Positions 12,195 through 23,608 of a stretch of DNA of 36,157 bases are shown here, piece by piece. Each line of letters begins with the position of its first letter. The stretch's first letter is position 1. The stretch covers positions 1 through 36,157 of the forward strand of contig JANBVO010000091.1 in NCBI GenBank assembly GCA_030052745.1, read 5' to 3'. The DNA comes from Pleurostoma richardsiae (Eukaryota > Ascomycota > Sordariomycetes > Calosphaeriales > Pleurostomataceae). The notes under the pieces were generated by a model that saw only the letters and a list, made by a program, of their open reading frames with translations, was not told the DNA's origin and made no database searches. Both the position numbers and the translations under genes were made by a program.

Positions 12195-13082
12195 AACCCT
12201 TCGCCTGTGTTGGCCAGGCTTTTCGTGGCTTTGTTGAAGTCGACTGCTGTGGTGGGTTTCCTGTGTACTGAAAGCAAGGCGTTGGCACTTAAAGAGGATA
12301 GGCTACTTACATAAGCCTTCGACGACCAGTTTGAACCTCGCAAGTACCCCTCATAACTTCTCCAGAATATCACACAGCTCCTCCCTCTTCGACACTAGTC
12401 AATATTGCTAGATAAGCACCTGGTTTTTTGCTTTATGATAACCTTGCTCAGACCCTCGGCATATATCTCTGCCTTGGATCTCCTTCCGTCTTCATCCTTG
12501 CAAGTTCACACGGAGAGTGACAACTGTATCTGACAAATGGCCAGTGTATTGACTAAGATCAGGCAGAGCAAGAGAGGCATCGAGGCTGTGACAGGAAGCT
12601 CTCCTGCGAGGTACCTTTCGGCCCACGCCTACATACAATTAGTGTGTCCGGAGACGACGAAGTCGGCGGCTCTGGACGGCTCTCCCCTCTTTCATGAAGC
12701 CAGCTTGGTTCGAAATCGCCGTGACGCCCGTTCATCTCATTAACTCTCAAATCCTCAGACCATGCAGCATCATTCCACGATCTCGGGGAGAAATTATTAG
12801 AAGAGAAATCACAACCATTTTATCAAGAGAACCTGCAGATGCCCCATCGGTCTAGTCCCCATCACATCGTGTCCCATCCCCATCCTCTCATCACTGTATG
12901 TACTCCACCTTCAGGTCTCCTCAGGCAAGGTCCATGATGGGGCTAGGAAGAAGGTAGGAGGACGGAAAGTTCAGAAACAAAGCATTAGATGGGTATTCCG
13001 TTTCAAGCATATGCAGCCGTGCAAAGACCAAGGCAAAAAGTGAAATCAACGACATTTTCTTTGGTAAGAAGCCATCCGTCCT
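12169..13082. other. ALG2 promoter and CFEM-gene 3' region
   Basis: About 0.9 kb between two genes on the minus strand. The left part should be the ALG2 leader and promoter. It includes a possible 43-nt leader intron (12268-12310) with GTAAGT and TTTCAG ends. The right part should be the 3' UTR of the CFEM gene. No coding region is recognisable. A GGTTCGAAATC string near 12706 resembles a tRNA B box but has no A box or acceptor stem around it. Confidence 0.5.
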
Positions 13083-14348
13083 TTAAAGGAAGAAAGCAGC
13101 GATGCCGGCGGCAGCCAAGAGGCCGGCGGCCGGCGCAGCAGTCTTCTGGGGAACCTGCAACTAGTGTCAGCTGGATTTCCATAGACGAAGTCATCGTCAA
13201 ACTTACGGCGCCAGCAGCAGAGCTGCTCGAAGTGGCGCTGCCCGACGCAGCAGAGGCCTGGCTCGAAAGCGCGCTTGAGGCGGCTGATCCGGTCAGAGTC
13301 GACGAGACAGTAGCAGATCCGAGAGTGGTGGTAATGACACTGGAGCCGGAAGTGACAGTGGACACAATGGCAGAAGTGGTGACAGGTGTGGCCGGAAGGG
13401 ACGTCGCGCCGCTCACACCGCCGAGGCCAAAGATGGTCGTCTCGCCAGTGGAGGTGATGGTAGAAGATCCGGTAGTAATGACAGTCGTGAAGCTGGACGT
13501 CGTGATCGCAGATGAGGTACCCGCCGCGCCGCTAGACGTGCCGCCAGATGCACTGCTGGAAGAACCGCCGGCGCCGGCGCCACCACCACCAACTATGCTA
13601 TAGATCGTAGTCGAGCCGACGGTGCTGGTCAAGGTAGAGCCATCTGATGTGACAGTCGACACGATAGGAGAGGTGGTGATCGCAGAAGAGGAAGACTATT
13701 AGAAGGTGAGTACAGGACCTGCAATGGTTTTAGGCACCAACTTACGCTTCCAGTGCCAGCACCACCACCAGTGCCAGAGCCAGTGCTAGTGGCCGTAGCG
13801 GTCTCGGTGGTCTACGAGGGTTAGTCATATATTCTGTGCCAAGAAGTTATATAAAGCATGCTTACACTCTGAGGAGAGGGTGGGACAGTCGGAGTGACGC
13901 TGTTCTCTGTATACACGTCAGCTATGAATATCATGAACAAAGTCGGTTGGTCCTTACGGGCACAGAGGGCAGTGGCCCAAGCGACAGCAATAGCAGCCTC
14001 AGTGTCGTTATTGCAGACCTGGTAAGAGCAGTCGCGGATGCCGTAAGAGAAGTCTTGGTTCTTGCAGAGGCACTGGATGTCACTGCTTGAGCAGCCAAGG
14101 CTGCCTGAGAGGGCAAACATGTTGTTGACGCAAAGTTGCTGTCATTGGTCAGAACCAGATTGCATACGATGAGAGTGGAGGAACCGTGTGTAGAGAGATG
14201 ACGTCTGGGGGAGATTCGAAGAGAGCTGAGGTCATCAAAAGTCGTGAGACGAGGTACTTACACCACACGAGGGAAGCGTGGACACATCCTGCGCGGAGGC
14301 AGCAGCCAGCAGGCCGCCGAGCGCGACGAGAACAGTCTTGATCATCAT
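13083..14348 (-). CDS. CFEM-domain GPI-anchored cell-surface protein
   Basis: Six exons on the minus strand: 14348-14262, 14138-13958, 13906-13866, 13811-13746, 13695-13207 and 13154-13083, encoding 311 aa. Introns are 50-123 nt. The product begins with a signal peptide (cleavage probably after residue 20, ASAQ). A CFEM domain follows with all eight cysteines at 28, 32, 45, 52, 54, 66, 71 and 88, spaced exactly as in the family. D49, three residues before C52, sits where heme-binding CFEM proteins have their axial aspartate. Residues 90-285 are a Ser/Thr/Ala/Gly-rich stalk. The last exon gives a hydrophobic tail ending AAFFL, typical of GPI signals. The protein should sit in the plasma membrane or wall; family members act in heme/iron capture, adhesion or host interaction. 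Which of these applies here is unknown. Start: first of two adjacent ATGs. Confidence 0.9.
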
Positions 14349-17300
14349 TTTGTACGGTCGGTGAGTTTGGAGATTTGTTGGTGGGATGCTACTGATTGGT
14401 TGGTGTAGTGAGACAGTCAACGGACGTTTCCTGAGGAGAGAAGGCTCGAAGGTGAAAGAGGTCGGAGCGGCGGCGAGAGATGAATAGGTGATGGGTATTT
14501 TAGGTGGTATTTGAGGGGAGGAGTGGTGGAGCTTGAAGAAGGTTCTGTCGAGGAGAGCGTTGTGTGTTGCGCCTGGTTGTTTGTGCGAAGATGCGGATGC
14601 GGTCACACAGGTGTGTGGACGAGGTGGGGGAGGTTGTTTTTGTTGCTGTGAGACGGACAACAGAAAGAGGTTGGAGGCTGGGGAAATTAAGAGGAAGGCG
14701 GCACAGGATTTAAGAATTTTCTGATTGGGAAGGAGCAGGTGAGTATAGTAGGTAGAGACGAGATAGGAAAGAAGGAAGGAGCAGAGAGAAGGTCGTCTCG
14801 TCACGATGCGTTGGAGACGGCAGGGACGTCAGGGTAAACACCGACCGCTTGGTGTAAGTGGTACTGGTACTGGTACCTGCGGAGGTAGGTACCTGGCGGA
14901 CGGGGGAAAGTAGGTAGGTAGGTACCTTGCATCACCTCGGATCGGCCTCCATGTTGTCTGTGTTGGCCAGCAACGCCTCAGCTGCCGTTGACCTCACCAC
15001 CCTCCGTCCCCCACCTACCTGGAAGCTGGAGCAGAGACACTAGCAGCTAAGGTACTTAGAGCAAACTACATCGGGGCACAAGAGCGGGTACCTGGTGATG
15101 AAAGGGCCCTCCCGCCAAATTAAGCTCGGCTCCAAGTGTGGTTCGAGCCTGCCGCCTTGTATTTGGAGTGACCACTGGTCGTACCTTCCTCTCGCCTGCC
15201 CTGCCATGGTACAGTACATCCCAGATCCTGATTTTTTTTGCTATCGGACGCAGCTGCAGGTACCTCGCCCTAAAGTACCCTACCCAGTCTACCTGACGTC
15301 GCCTCACCGTTTCCTCCCGGTACCTCAGCCACGGCCTGCAGATCTCTCTCTCCAGAGTAGAGTAGAGCCGGGGACACTAAAACACTGCATTTTAAGCGCG
15401 ACGAACTTTAGATGATTTCAGCGCCCACCTTTCCACATCATTCCAGCCGAGCTGAGTTGGGCCCCACGGAAGCTTCCTTGGTGGCCTCCTTCTCAAGTGC
15501 CTCTACCCATGCAGTCGGACTCACAGCACCGACTGCCACATGGCTGCATCTTACGAAGCTCGCCGCCTATCTGGTATCGAGCTGCATGGTGTATACAGAG
15601 CTAGAGAGGCTGGGGTTGAGCAGAGAAGACGCTGATTCCATCTCATTTCCCTCCGTGCGACTCCCATCTCCCGTCATTTCCTCCCTTTGCTCACGGCATG
15701 CAGGTCTTGCACTGTGGATGGTACTCTACATCGGAGCCTCTTCCCTTCCCAGTCCTAGGAAGATTCGTTTGTAGTACAGCGAAACTGCAGCCGAAAGGCG
15801 ATTGGAGACCGTGTTTGTTCATGACGGAATCACCACGGTCTCGCAGGCCACACAGCATGCCCGCAAACCGGGCACAGGCAAGCTCATGCAGCAGCGGAGA
15901 ACCAGCCTGCAGCCTGCAGCCTGCGGAGACCCTTGTCGCGACGGGCCTTTCCTTCTGGCCACGATGGGCCTATTCTGCTGTTGGCCATCGACCCTAGCCA
16001 TGTCAAGAGTGAAAAAGCAGGAAACGCGATAGCTACGGAGACTGGTGGCGTTGGATGAGGTCAAGATTGAGCTTCGCTTGGCCCACTGGTGTGGCTGAAG
16101 CTCCCTGCTGGCAGCTTCCCATTCGCCCATGGCTCCAGATCGGTCCTAGCTGCCGGCAAGACCATGCCGGCTCCGGGATCTCTCAATGGAGACACCCATC
16201 GGCTAGGATACCTGGTCCCCACCGCTTGAACGGAGCTGCCGTCATTGACCGCTGGCAGGATCGAAAGATACGTGTGAACTGACCTGGATCGAGAGGAAAA
16301 AGAAGCAACATCTCGTTATGGACTGTCTACTACCCTAGCCATCGAAGAAAGAGATTTTCGTGGATGCACAGGTCAGGTGCCCAAATGGGACCCTCGATCT
16401 TGGTTCTCTTCGCACCCCTGCTGCCTTGATCGGGATAAGGATCTGAGCAGGGAAACGAAGCGAATGGGTCGAGCCCCTGATGTCATCCAATAACGGACAA
16501 CTTGGTCTCCAATACAACCCTCCACAATCTGTGTCATCCTTCCACATCGCTCACAACACGGCAATCGCAGCAAAGCCAGCTGGCCGCAATCTTGACCTGC
16601 CACCGGAGTTCCTCGCTCTGAGTATTTTGCGTACACGATAGGCTTCACGGTGCCGCCGGACCCTGAACGCCAAGCATGAAGTTCCTCGGCGGTACTGACA
16701 GGAAGACTAGATCATGCAACAGCGGAATTCGCTGCTGGGAACGGCTTTCTGTCTAAGACATGCAGACATCTATTGTTCTCTGGTGGACCTGCCAGTTCTT
16801 TCACCCGCCACCGCTCTCGGCCATCGAGACAAGCCCCGTGCGATGGTTTGATTCGAAAGCGGCCGTAGTAACGGTGCGCCGGCGAGTTTCGAGTGACGTT
16901 CCCTGCTAGCAGCATCACCTTGCAGTAGGGGACAGCAAATTCGGGAGCTAAACTCGACATCTTTCGATACCTACGTCCATGGACGCCTGACAGGCACTGT
17001 AGATCCCTCTGCCCACTACCGCAGGAGAACTTTTCGCTTCCTTGGCTGCCCGCCCCCTCGTCATTCAACCACAGGGTCATCTGTCTTCTCATCGATTCCA
17101 CGCAATCTCTCCAATTGAAACAAGTCCTCACAACCTCGCCGTCCGCTGTAGCACACAGCAGCACACGTGCGACGAAGCAACCACCCAGAACGTCACAGTC
17201 TGTTCTTCTATTCTGCCATTGGCCAGTTCCTCTCGGGGACAAGCATGGCCAGCGCGGGTATTAGCGCAGAGACCCTCTTGATCCAGGCCCCTCCCAACCC

Positions 17301-17940
17301 CTCTTGATTGACGCAGCCGTGAAATGAGATGTGCAATGCCAGCTGAACTGGCCCTCGCCAGAGGCCCCATCTCCCCACCGTCTTGCGTCCAGGGAAAGTG
17401 TGCGCATTTGCACTTCCTCGCGGATAGCGCCCGCGCGAGCGACACCACCTAGCCTTCCGTGGCTAGATGCAGGTACGGTGAGTGGTAAGATAGAGCACGG
17501 ACATGGCCCGGAGAGGAACTCAAAGAGAAGAGCGACGCCATGTCTCGGCACCAAGGAGCTATCGCCGGCGGGCCTCGCAGCTGTCTAGATCGCGGGGAGG
17601 TAAGGGGATCTGCGAACTCATTTGCTGGGGCATCTTGAACCGTCCCGCCGGTTGACCGAGCAGCGTCACACCGACTTTGTTCTGTTCAGGTTCGTTCGAG
17701 CTCCGGCGTCTTTCAAGCCGCCAGTGTAGAGGAGGTCGTCTCAATCGCCGCCACTCTTTGTCCGTTTGTGCTTGCGTCGCCACCGGTTTCAGCTGTGTTG
17801 TGCAGGGTGACGACGACGAGGCGGTGTGGCGGAGGGAAGCTTCAGCCTCCTTTTCCGGAAGCAGGCGTGGCAGGTTTTGCGGAACACTCATCACCAGATT
17901 CTCGGGTCTTTTTTGATGCATTGTTACTCCATTGAGGGAC
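14349..17940. other. gene-poor 3.6-kb region
   Basis: The left end is the promoter and leader of the CFEM gene. The right end approaches the 3' side of the ribonucleotide reductase gene. Open frames in between (for example 16712-17242 and 17559-18014 on minus) show no domain, no plausible intron set and no biased composition, so I do not call them. A cluster of GGTACC motifs occupies 14860-15324, and a three-copy 7-base tandem (AGCCTGC) lies at 15904-15924. A lineage-specific or non-coding RNA gene cannot be excluded. Confidence 0.5.
14855..15324. repeat. GGTACC/TAGG motif cluster
   Basis: Six GGTACC hexamers occur at 14872, 14888, 14921, 15087, 15259 and 15319, mixed with GTACTGGTACTGGTAC and TAGGTAGGTAGG runs. 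Chance would give about 0.1 hexamer in this length. The arrangement is irregular, not a strict tandem array. Related TACCT strings occur in other intergenic parts of the window (near 2049, 12608, 26357 and 33645). Confidence 0.65.
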
Positions 17941-18308
17941 CTATACCATAGAAGCAGAGCGGAATGCCGCGTAATACACGAGCGGCGCGTAAGCGGTACC
18001 CTGTACAAGCTCATCTATGGATAGTGACAGGGTGACAGAAATGAGGAAGTGCTGATACAATTGGAGGCAAAACAATACAGAGAGCCGTGACCCGATAACC
18101 CATACAGAAATGTGTGCCAATGATGTCTTCCACGCAGACTTGCCCTCCACTGCTCGATGAGGGACAGCGGCGTCGCATCATCATCAGCTCGCAATGCAAA
18201 AAACCCCAAACAAGACCCCATGCCAGAAGAACACATGATATTACCTTCCCGTCGTCAAACATCATTCACCACTATGATTTCATACCCAAACCACTGCTGA
18301 GACTGAGT

Positions 18309-21236
18309 CTAACCGCTGCACATGATGCAGGACTCGGGGTTTTCGATGCTGCCTGTTGGAAGGGTCAGGAATGGTTCACAATAAGTTGTGATGGGTAGTA
18401 GACACTTACAAGCAATTACAGCCTCGGAGTAGATATCGACCTCGCGCTCCGCGCTGTCCTCCTCACCGTCCTCCTTCTGCTCAGACTTCTTCTCGCCCAA
18501 GGCAGCGTCGGGGAGCTCCTCAAGCTTGATCTTGCCAGCCGGCTCGGTGGGCAGCGCCTTGGGGCTGTCACCCTCCGCGAGATCGGCCTTGAAGGGCACG
18601 TTCCTCGGCTTAGCAGGCGAGGACAGGACGGCCTTGACCTCCTGGGGCGGCGGGGTGGTGCTTGGGGTGGGGATGCCGTTCGTCTGGAGCGAGTTGCCGT
18701 TCACACCGTCCACCGAGTCTTTCTTAGCGAACATCGGCCGGGGGACAGCACTAGGGGAGTGCATGTAGCTACCGGAGGGCGGCGCCCGCTTCTTCAGGGC
18801 CCCAGGCACCTTATTGACGTGAGAGTCCTGCACCCTCAGCGCCTCCTGGTCGACAGTGAACTGAATGGGCTGGGCAGCCGCCTGGGTGCGCAGGTAGTAC
18901 ATGCCGGTCTTGAGACCAAGCTTCCAGCCGGCGAAGTGCATGCTGGTGATCTTGCCCATGCTGGGCTCCCGCATGTGGATATTGAGGGACTGGGACTGGT
19001 CGATGAAGGCGCCACGGTCGGCAGCCATCTGGACGACAGTCCGCTGGGAGATCTCCCAGACAGTCTTGTACAGAGCCTTGATGTCGGCGGGGATGTTAGG
19101 AATGTTCTGGATGGAACCGCCCTCGGCAATGATGCGGTTCTTCATGTTGTCGGACCACAGACCCATGTCGACGAGGTCCTTGAGCAACCAGGGGTTGACG
19201 ACCTGGAACTCACCAGCGAGCACACGGCGCTGATAGATGTTCGAGGTGTAAGGCTCAAAGCACTCGTTGTTGCCGAGGATCTGCGAGGTGGACGCAGTTG
19301 GCATCGGCGCGACCAGCAAGCTGTTGCGGACACCATGCTGCTTGATCTTGGCCTTCAGAGAGTCCCAGTCCCACAGGTCGGTAGGCTTGACGTTCCACAT
19401 GTCGTACTGAAGGATGCCCTGGGAGACAGGTGAACCCTCGTAGGTGGCGTAGGGTCCCTCCACCTTGGCAATCTCGCACGAGGCAGTCAAGGCGGCGTGG
19501 TAGATGGTCTCAAAGATCTGCTTGTTCAACTCGCGGGCCTCAGGAGACTCGAAAGGCATGCGGAGCGCCAAGAAAGCATCAGCAAGACCCTGGACGCCCA
19601 GGCCAATGGGCCGGTGGCGCATGTTGCTGTTGCGAGCCTCCGGAACAGGATAATAGTTGACATCAATGATCTTGTTCAGGTTACGCACGACGACCTGGGT
19701 GACGTCGTGCAGCTTCTTGAAGTCGTAGACCCCGTCATTGTAGTCAACGAAGGATGGCAAAGCGAGAGAGGCCAGGTTGCAGACGGCGACCTCGTCCGGA
19801 GCACAGTACTCGACAATCTCAGTGCAGAGGTTGGAGTTGCGAATGGTACCGAGGTTCTTCTGGTTACTCTTCCGGTTGCAGTGGTCCTTGTAGAGCATGA
19901 AGGGATTACCAGTCTCGGTCTGGGCCTCAAGAATGGCGTACCAGAGCTTCTGGGCCTTCATCGTCTTACGACCACGGCCCTCGCGTTCATACTTCTCATA
20001 CAGAGCCTCAAACTCCTCGCCGTAGCAGTCGGCAAGGCCGGGGCACTCATTGGGGCACATAAGTGTCCACTCGCCGTTCTTCTCAACACGCTTCATGAAC
20101 AAGTCCGGGATCCAAAGGGCCAGGAAGAGGTCGCGGGCACGAACCTCCTCCTTGCCGTGGTTCTTACGGAGATCCAGGAACTCGAAAACATCCGCGTGCC
20201 AAGGCTCAAGGTAGATGGCGAAGGCACCTGGCCGCTTGTTGCCACCCTGGTCAACGTAGCGCGCAGTGTTGTTGAAGACGCGCAGCATAGGAACAATACC
20301 GTTTGAGGTGCCATTGGTGCCGGCAATGTAAGAGCCGGTGGCACGGATGCGATGGATGTTGAGGCCGATACCTCCGGCCATCTTGGAGATCATAGCGCAT
20401 GTCTTGAGAGTGTCATAGATACCCTCGATACTGTCCTCCTTCATGTCCACCAGGAAGCATGAGGACAGCTGGGCCTGAGGAGTGCCTGCGTTAAAGAGGG
20501 TGGGCGAGGCATGCGTGAAGAACTTGTTCGACATGAGGTTGTAAGTCTCGATGACCTTCTCAATATTGTCTCCCCAGATTCCGACAGCAACACGCATGAT
20601 CATATGCTGGGGCCGCTCGGCAACCTTGCCGTCCAGCTTGAGGAGGTATGAGCGCTCAAGGGTCTTGAAGCCAAAGTATTGGTAGTTGAAGTCCCGGTCA
20701 TAGACGATGGCAGAGTCGAACTCCTCCTTGTGCCGCATGACGCAGTCGTACGTCTCCTGGGCAATCATGGGCGAGTGCTTGCCGTTCTTGGGGTTGACGT
20801 AGTGAAACAGGTCGCTGACGACAGCCGACCACTGCTTCTTAGTCTGTTTGTGGAGGTTGGACACGGCGATACGGGCAGCCAGAATGGCATAGTCTGGGTG
20901 GGTGACGGTCATGTAAGCCGCAGTCTCGGCAGCCTGTAAGGGAGGTCCAGTCAGTAAGGTGGCATGATAATGGTAGACAGCAAGAGCTCAGGATGATAAC
21001 ACTCACAAGATCGTCAAGCTGGACGGTTGTGACACCGCCATAGACACCAGAAATGACCTTCTGGGTGATGGCAACGGGGTCTATGTGGTCCATGTCGAGA
21101 CCGTAGCACAGGCGCGACACGCGGGCCGTGATCTTGTCGAACTGGACGCGCTCCTGGCGTCCATCTGGTCTGAGTCAGCCACCGAAGCTGCGAGGAGCTG
21201 GAGAGAGGTTTACATACCTCGCTTCCTGACAAACAT
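18309..21236 (-). CDS. RNR1: ribonucleoside-diphosphate reductase large subunit (class Ia)
   Basis: Four exons on the minus strand: 21236-21218, 21164-21007, 20933-18410 and 18352-18309, encoding 914 aa. Introns are 53, 73 and 57 nt. The tiny first exon codes MFVRKR, the start of the N-terminal ATP-cone. The key residues fall at the same numbers as in mammalian R1: redox cysteines C218 and C444, N427, thiyl-radical C429 and E431 (NLCTE). A YY pair at 738-739 serves radical transfer, and a C-terminal CIMC tail delivers electrons. The last intron (18353-18409) is stop-free and a multiple of three, and interrupts a cysteine codon; removing it restores [10 protein letters not shown]. The enzyme converts NDPs to dNDPs in complex with the small subunit, which is not in this window. 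A low-complexity linker at about 760-890 is typical of fungal versions. It shares a divergent promoter with tatD. Confidence 0.97.
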
Positions 21237-21845
21237 CGCGTCTGGATGTGAGAGATTGTGACAAACTGGGGTATCAGGAAGGGAGAGAGGGGTCGTCCTC
21301 GGGTGGCGATGGCCGAGTGCGGAATTCTCGAGCCGCGGGCAATTGACGGCAAGAGAGAGGACGACAACACCAAGAACCACAAGATGAAGAATGGACAGGC
21401 AGACGAGACACCGGATTCTAGTGCTGGCAGCTCTCGACTCTGCTGGTGGTTGTGTGTTGCGTGTGTTGGTGGTTGGAGTTGGATGGAAGGGCGGGAGCAG
21501 AAAGAAGATCGCGCTGCCACTTTAAGTACGTGGTTTGGCGTCCCTCTTTTCCGCGCGCGCGACAACGCGTTCCGGCGTGTTTTCAGCGGCGCGCTGGCCT
21601 GTGCTTTAAAGCCCTGCAGACAACACGATGACGCTAAACTCCATTGCTCCCCTGCAGCAGAGGCACCTCCTGCATTTGTGCCGCAGCGGGCGCGGGGCTT
21701 ATCTAATCAATCGGCCGGCAAAAAGCTCCCCCTGCAGCTCTGCACGTCCGCCTGTCTGCAGTGCTGCACGTCTTCACTTGACAGCTCGCTCCACAATGAC
21801 TCAACCGTGGGGTCTGCTGCCTGTTGCCAGAGGGATAGCCTGGCT
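21237..21845. promoter_or_regulatory. divergent RNR1-tatD promoter with MCB/E2F-like sites
   Basis: This 0.6-kb stretch separates the starts of RNR1 (minus) and tatD (plus). At 21565-21570 lies ACGCGT, the MluI cell-cycle box bound by MBF, and at 21547-21556 lies TTTTCCGCGC, close to an E2F-type box. In yeasts MBF drives G1/S expression of ribonucleotide reductase. Binding here is inferred from motif and context only. The region is open in the tatD frame back to 21258, which I take as chance. Confidence 0.5.
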
Positions 21846-21968
21846 ATGAAGAAGCCTGTGGTGAGGCTAGCATCGAACTGGAACTCGCAATATCGGATTT
21901 GTTGCGGATTCCGAAGACCATTCGGAGGTTCCTTCAGCGTCTCTCACAAGAATGCGATACCAGCAAGA

Positions 21969-23459
21969 ATGGCCTCTTCAAGTACACAAACACAGCCAGA
22001 ACCCGCCGCGGCGGTCGAGGCCAACGCAGAGCAGGCCTCTGCTTACAAACCTAGATATATCGATGTAGGTACTACTGCTGCTCCCGGCTCCGTATTTCCG
22101 GATATGGCACCCCTGGCAGTCTGTCAGTGTCTTGATCTCGAGATCGAGGAATGAGATGGGACAACTACCCCTAGACTCATCGCATACCCCTGAATACGAT
22201 CTATGCAGTCGAGCCGTGTACTAACCAGTGAATACAAGTAAAGATTGGCATCAACCTTGCCGATCCCATATTCAGAGGCCGCTATCATGGCACAAGTCGC
22301 CACCCTGACGACCTCAGCGCCGTCATCGATAGGGCAAAGCAAGTCGGCTGCACGAAGCTGATAGTCACGGGCTCGAGCTTCAAGAGCTCCCGCGATGCTC
22401 TCAAGCTCGCTCAGGAATACCGTGAGACTCTCTCCTCCACCTAGACCGTCACCGCCAGCAGCTAACCACCATCCCGCAGCCCGCACCGTCTACACCACAG
22501 CCGGCATCCATCCCTGCAGCAGCGCCATCTTCGCCGCCTCTCACCCCCACCACCACGAGCAGGATCCGGACGAGCACACGGCCCCCTGCGGGCCCGACCC
22601 GTCCCAGCCCGCCCGCGAAGAGGAGGAGGACTTCGATCCCGCCAAGACGGCGGCCATCATCTCCGACCTCCGGCATCTGATCGAGGAGTCCCGCGGCGCC
22701 GGGCTCGTCGCCGTCGGCGAGTTCGGCCTCGACTACGACCGGCTGCACTACTGCTCCGCCGCGGCGCAGCGGCACTCCTTCGCCGCGCAGCTGCGCCTCG
22801 CCGCCTCCCTGACCCCGCAGCTGCCGCTGTTCCTGCACTCGCGCGCCGCACACGCCGACTTCGTCGCCGCCCTGCGGCTCGCCTTCGGGGAGCAGCTCGA
22901 GCGCCTGGAGACGGGCGGCGTGGTGCACAGCTTCACGGGCACGGCGGGGGAGATGCGCGAGCTGATGGCGCTGGGACTCCACATCGGCATCAACGGGTGC
23001 AGCTTCAAGACGGCCGAGAACTGCGCGGTGGTGCGCGAGGTGCGCCTGGACCGGCTGATGATCGAGACGGACGGGCCGTGGTGCGAGGTTCGGCCCAGCC
23101 ATGAGGGGTGGAAGTACCTCATCGAGCAGAAGGAGGAGGAGGAGGCGGTGGTGGCCGCTCCGGCGACAGAGGAGGGCAAGGGCGGGCCCGCGGCTAACGG
23201 GTCGGCGACAAATAGGCCGCGTCCGAAGAGGCAAGGAGGGGCCAAGAAGAACCAGAAGAAGGCGCCTGAGGTGCCGGAGCGGTTCAAGACGGTCAAGAAG
23301 GAGAAGTGGGTGGAGGGAGCGATGGTCAAGGGGCGCAACGAGCCGTGCATGATCGAGCGGGTCGCGAAGATCATTGCTGGGATAAAGGGGGTGTCGATAG
23401 AAGAGGTCTGCGAGGCTTCATGGCACAATACGGTCAAGGTGTTTGGGCTAGACGAGTAG
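21969..23459 (+). CDS. TatD-family metal-dependent deoxyribonuclease
   Basis: Exons 21969-22064, 22244-22421 and 22480-23459 encode 417 aa. Intron 1 ends at an AAG acceptor downstream of a perfect TACTAAC branch site and restores the family start YIDIGINLADP. Intron 2 (58 nt) has a GTGAGA donor and GCTAAC branch site. An alternative acceptor five bases upstream of intron 1's end is possible. Metal-site residues of the TIM-barrel fold are E172 (GEFGLDY), H211 (LFLHSR), H241 (VVHSFTG) and D289 (ETDGPW). The N-terminal HxH of bacterial TatD is absent, as in the eukaryotic TATDN1-like branch. An acidic insertion (about residues 112-150) and a Lys-rich insertion near the C-terminus (about 310-365) enlarge the protein. 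Homologues are 3'-5' exonucleases/endonucleases implicated in DNA repair and apoptotic DNA degradation. An in-frame ATG at 21846 would add 41 basic residues. Confidence 0.9.
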
Positions 23460-23608
23460 ACGGACGGATATCCAGACAATAGAATGTTTCATGACAGTTT
23501 GTGCCCTGATGCTGCGTATTCATACATCTCCCCAAAGTTCCATACGCATAGGTATCATAACGCCCCTCGCCAGACACCAGAAAGCCCCAACACTAACTAC
23601 CCAAGCGT
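23460..23608. other. 149-bp convergent gap between tatD and CHL4
   Basis: The two genes end tail-to-tail only 149 bp apart, so their 3' UTRs very probably overlap as antisense RNA. No separate feature is visible. Confidence 0.6.

Noticed and set aside
12700-12722. tRNA-like B box GGTTCGAAATC
   Set aside because: No A box at the right distance and no acceptor or T-arm pairing.
15120-15160. Second B-box-like string GGTTCGAGCC
   Set aside because: The flanking bases do not form a 5-bp T stem or an acceptor stem.
16712-18014. Minus-strand frames of 176 and 151 codons
   Set aside because: No recognisable domain or plausible gene structure, and composition like the surrounding non-coding DNA.
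21258-21845. Extension of the TatD frame far upstream into the RNR1 promoter
   Set aside because: The added sequence has no targeting or domain features before 21846 and would cover the divergent promoter.
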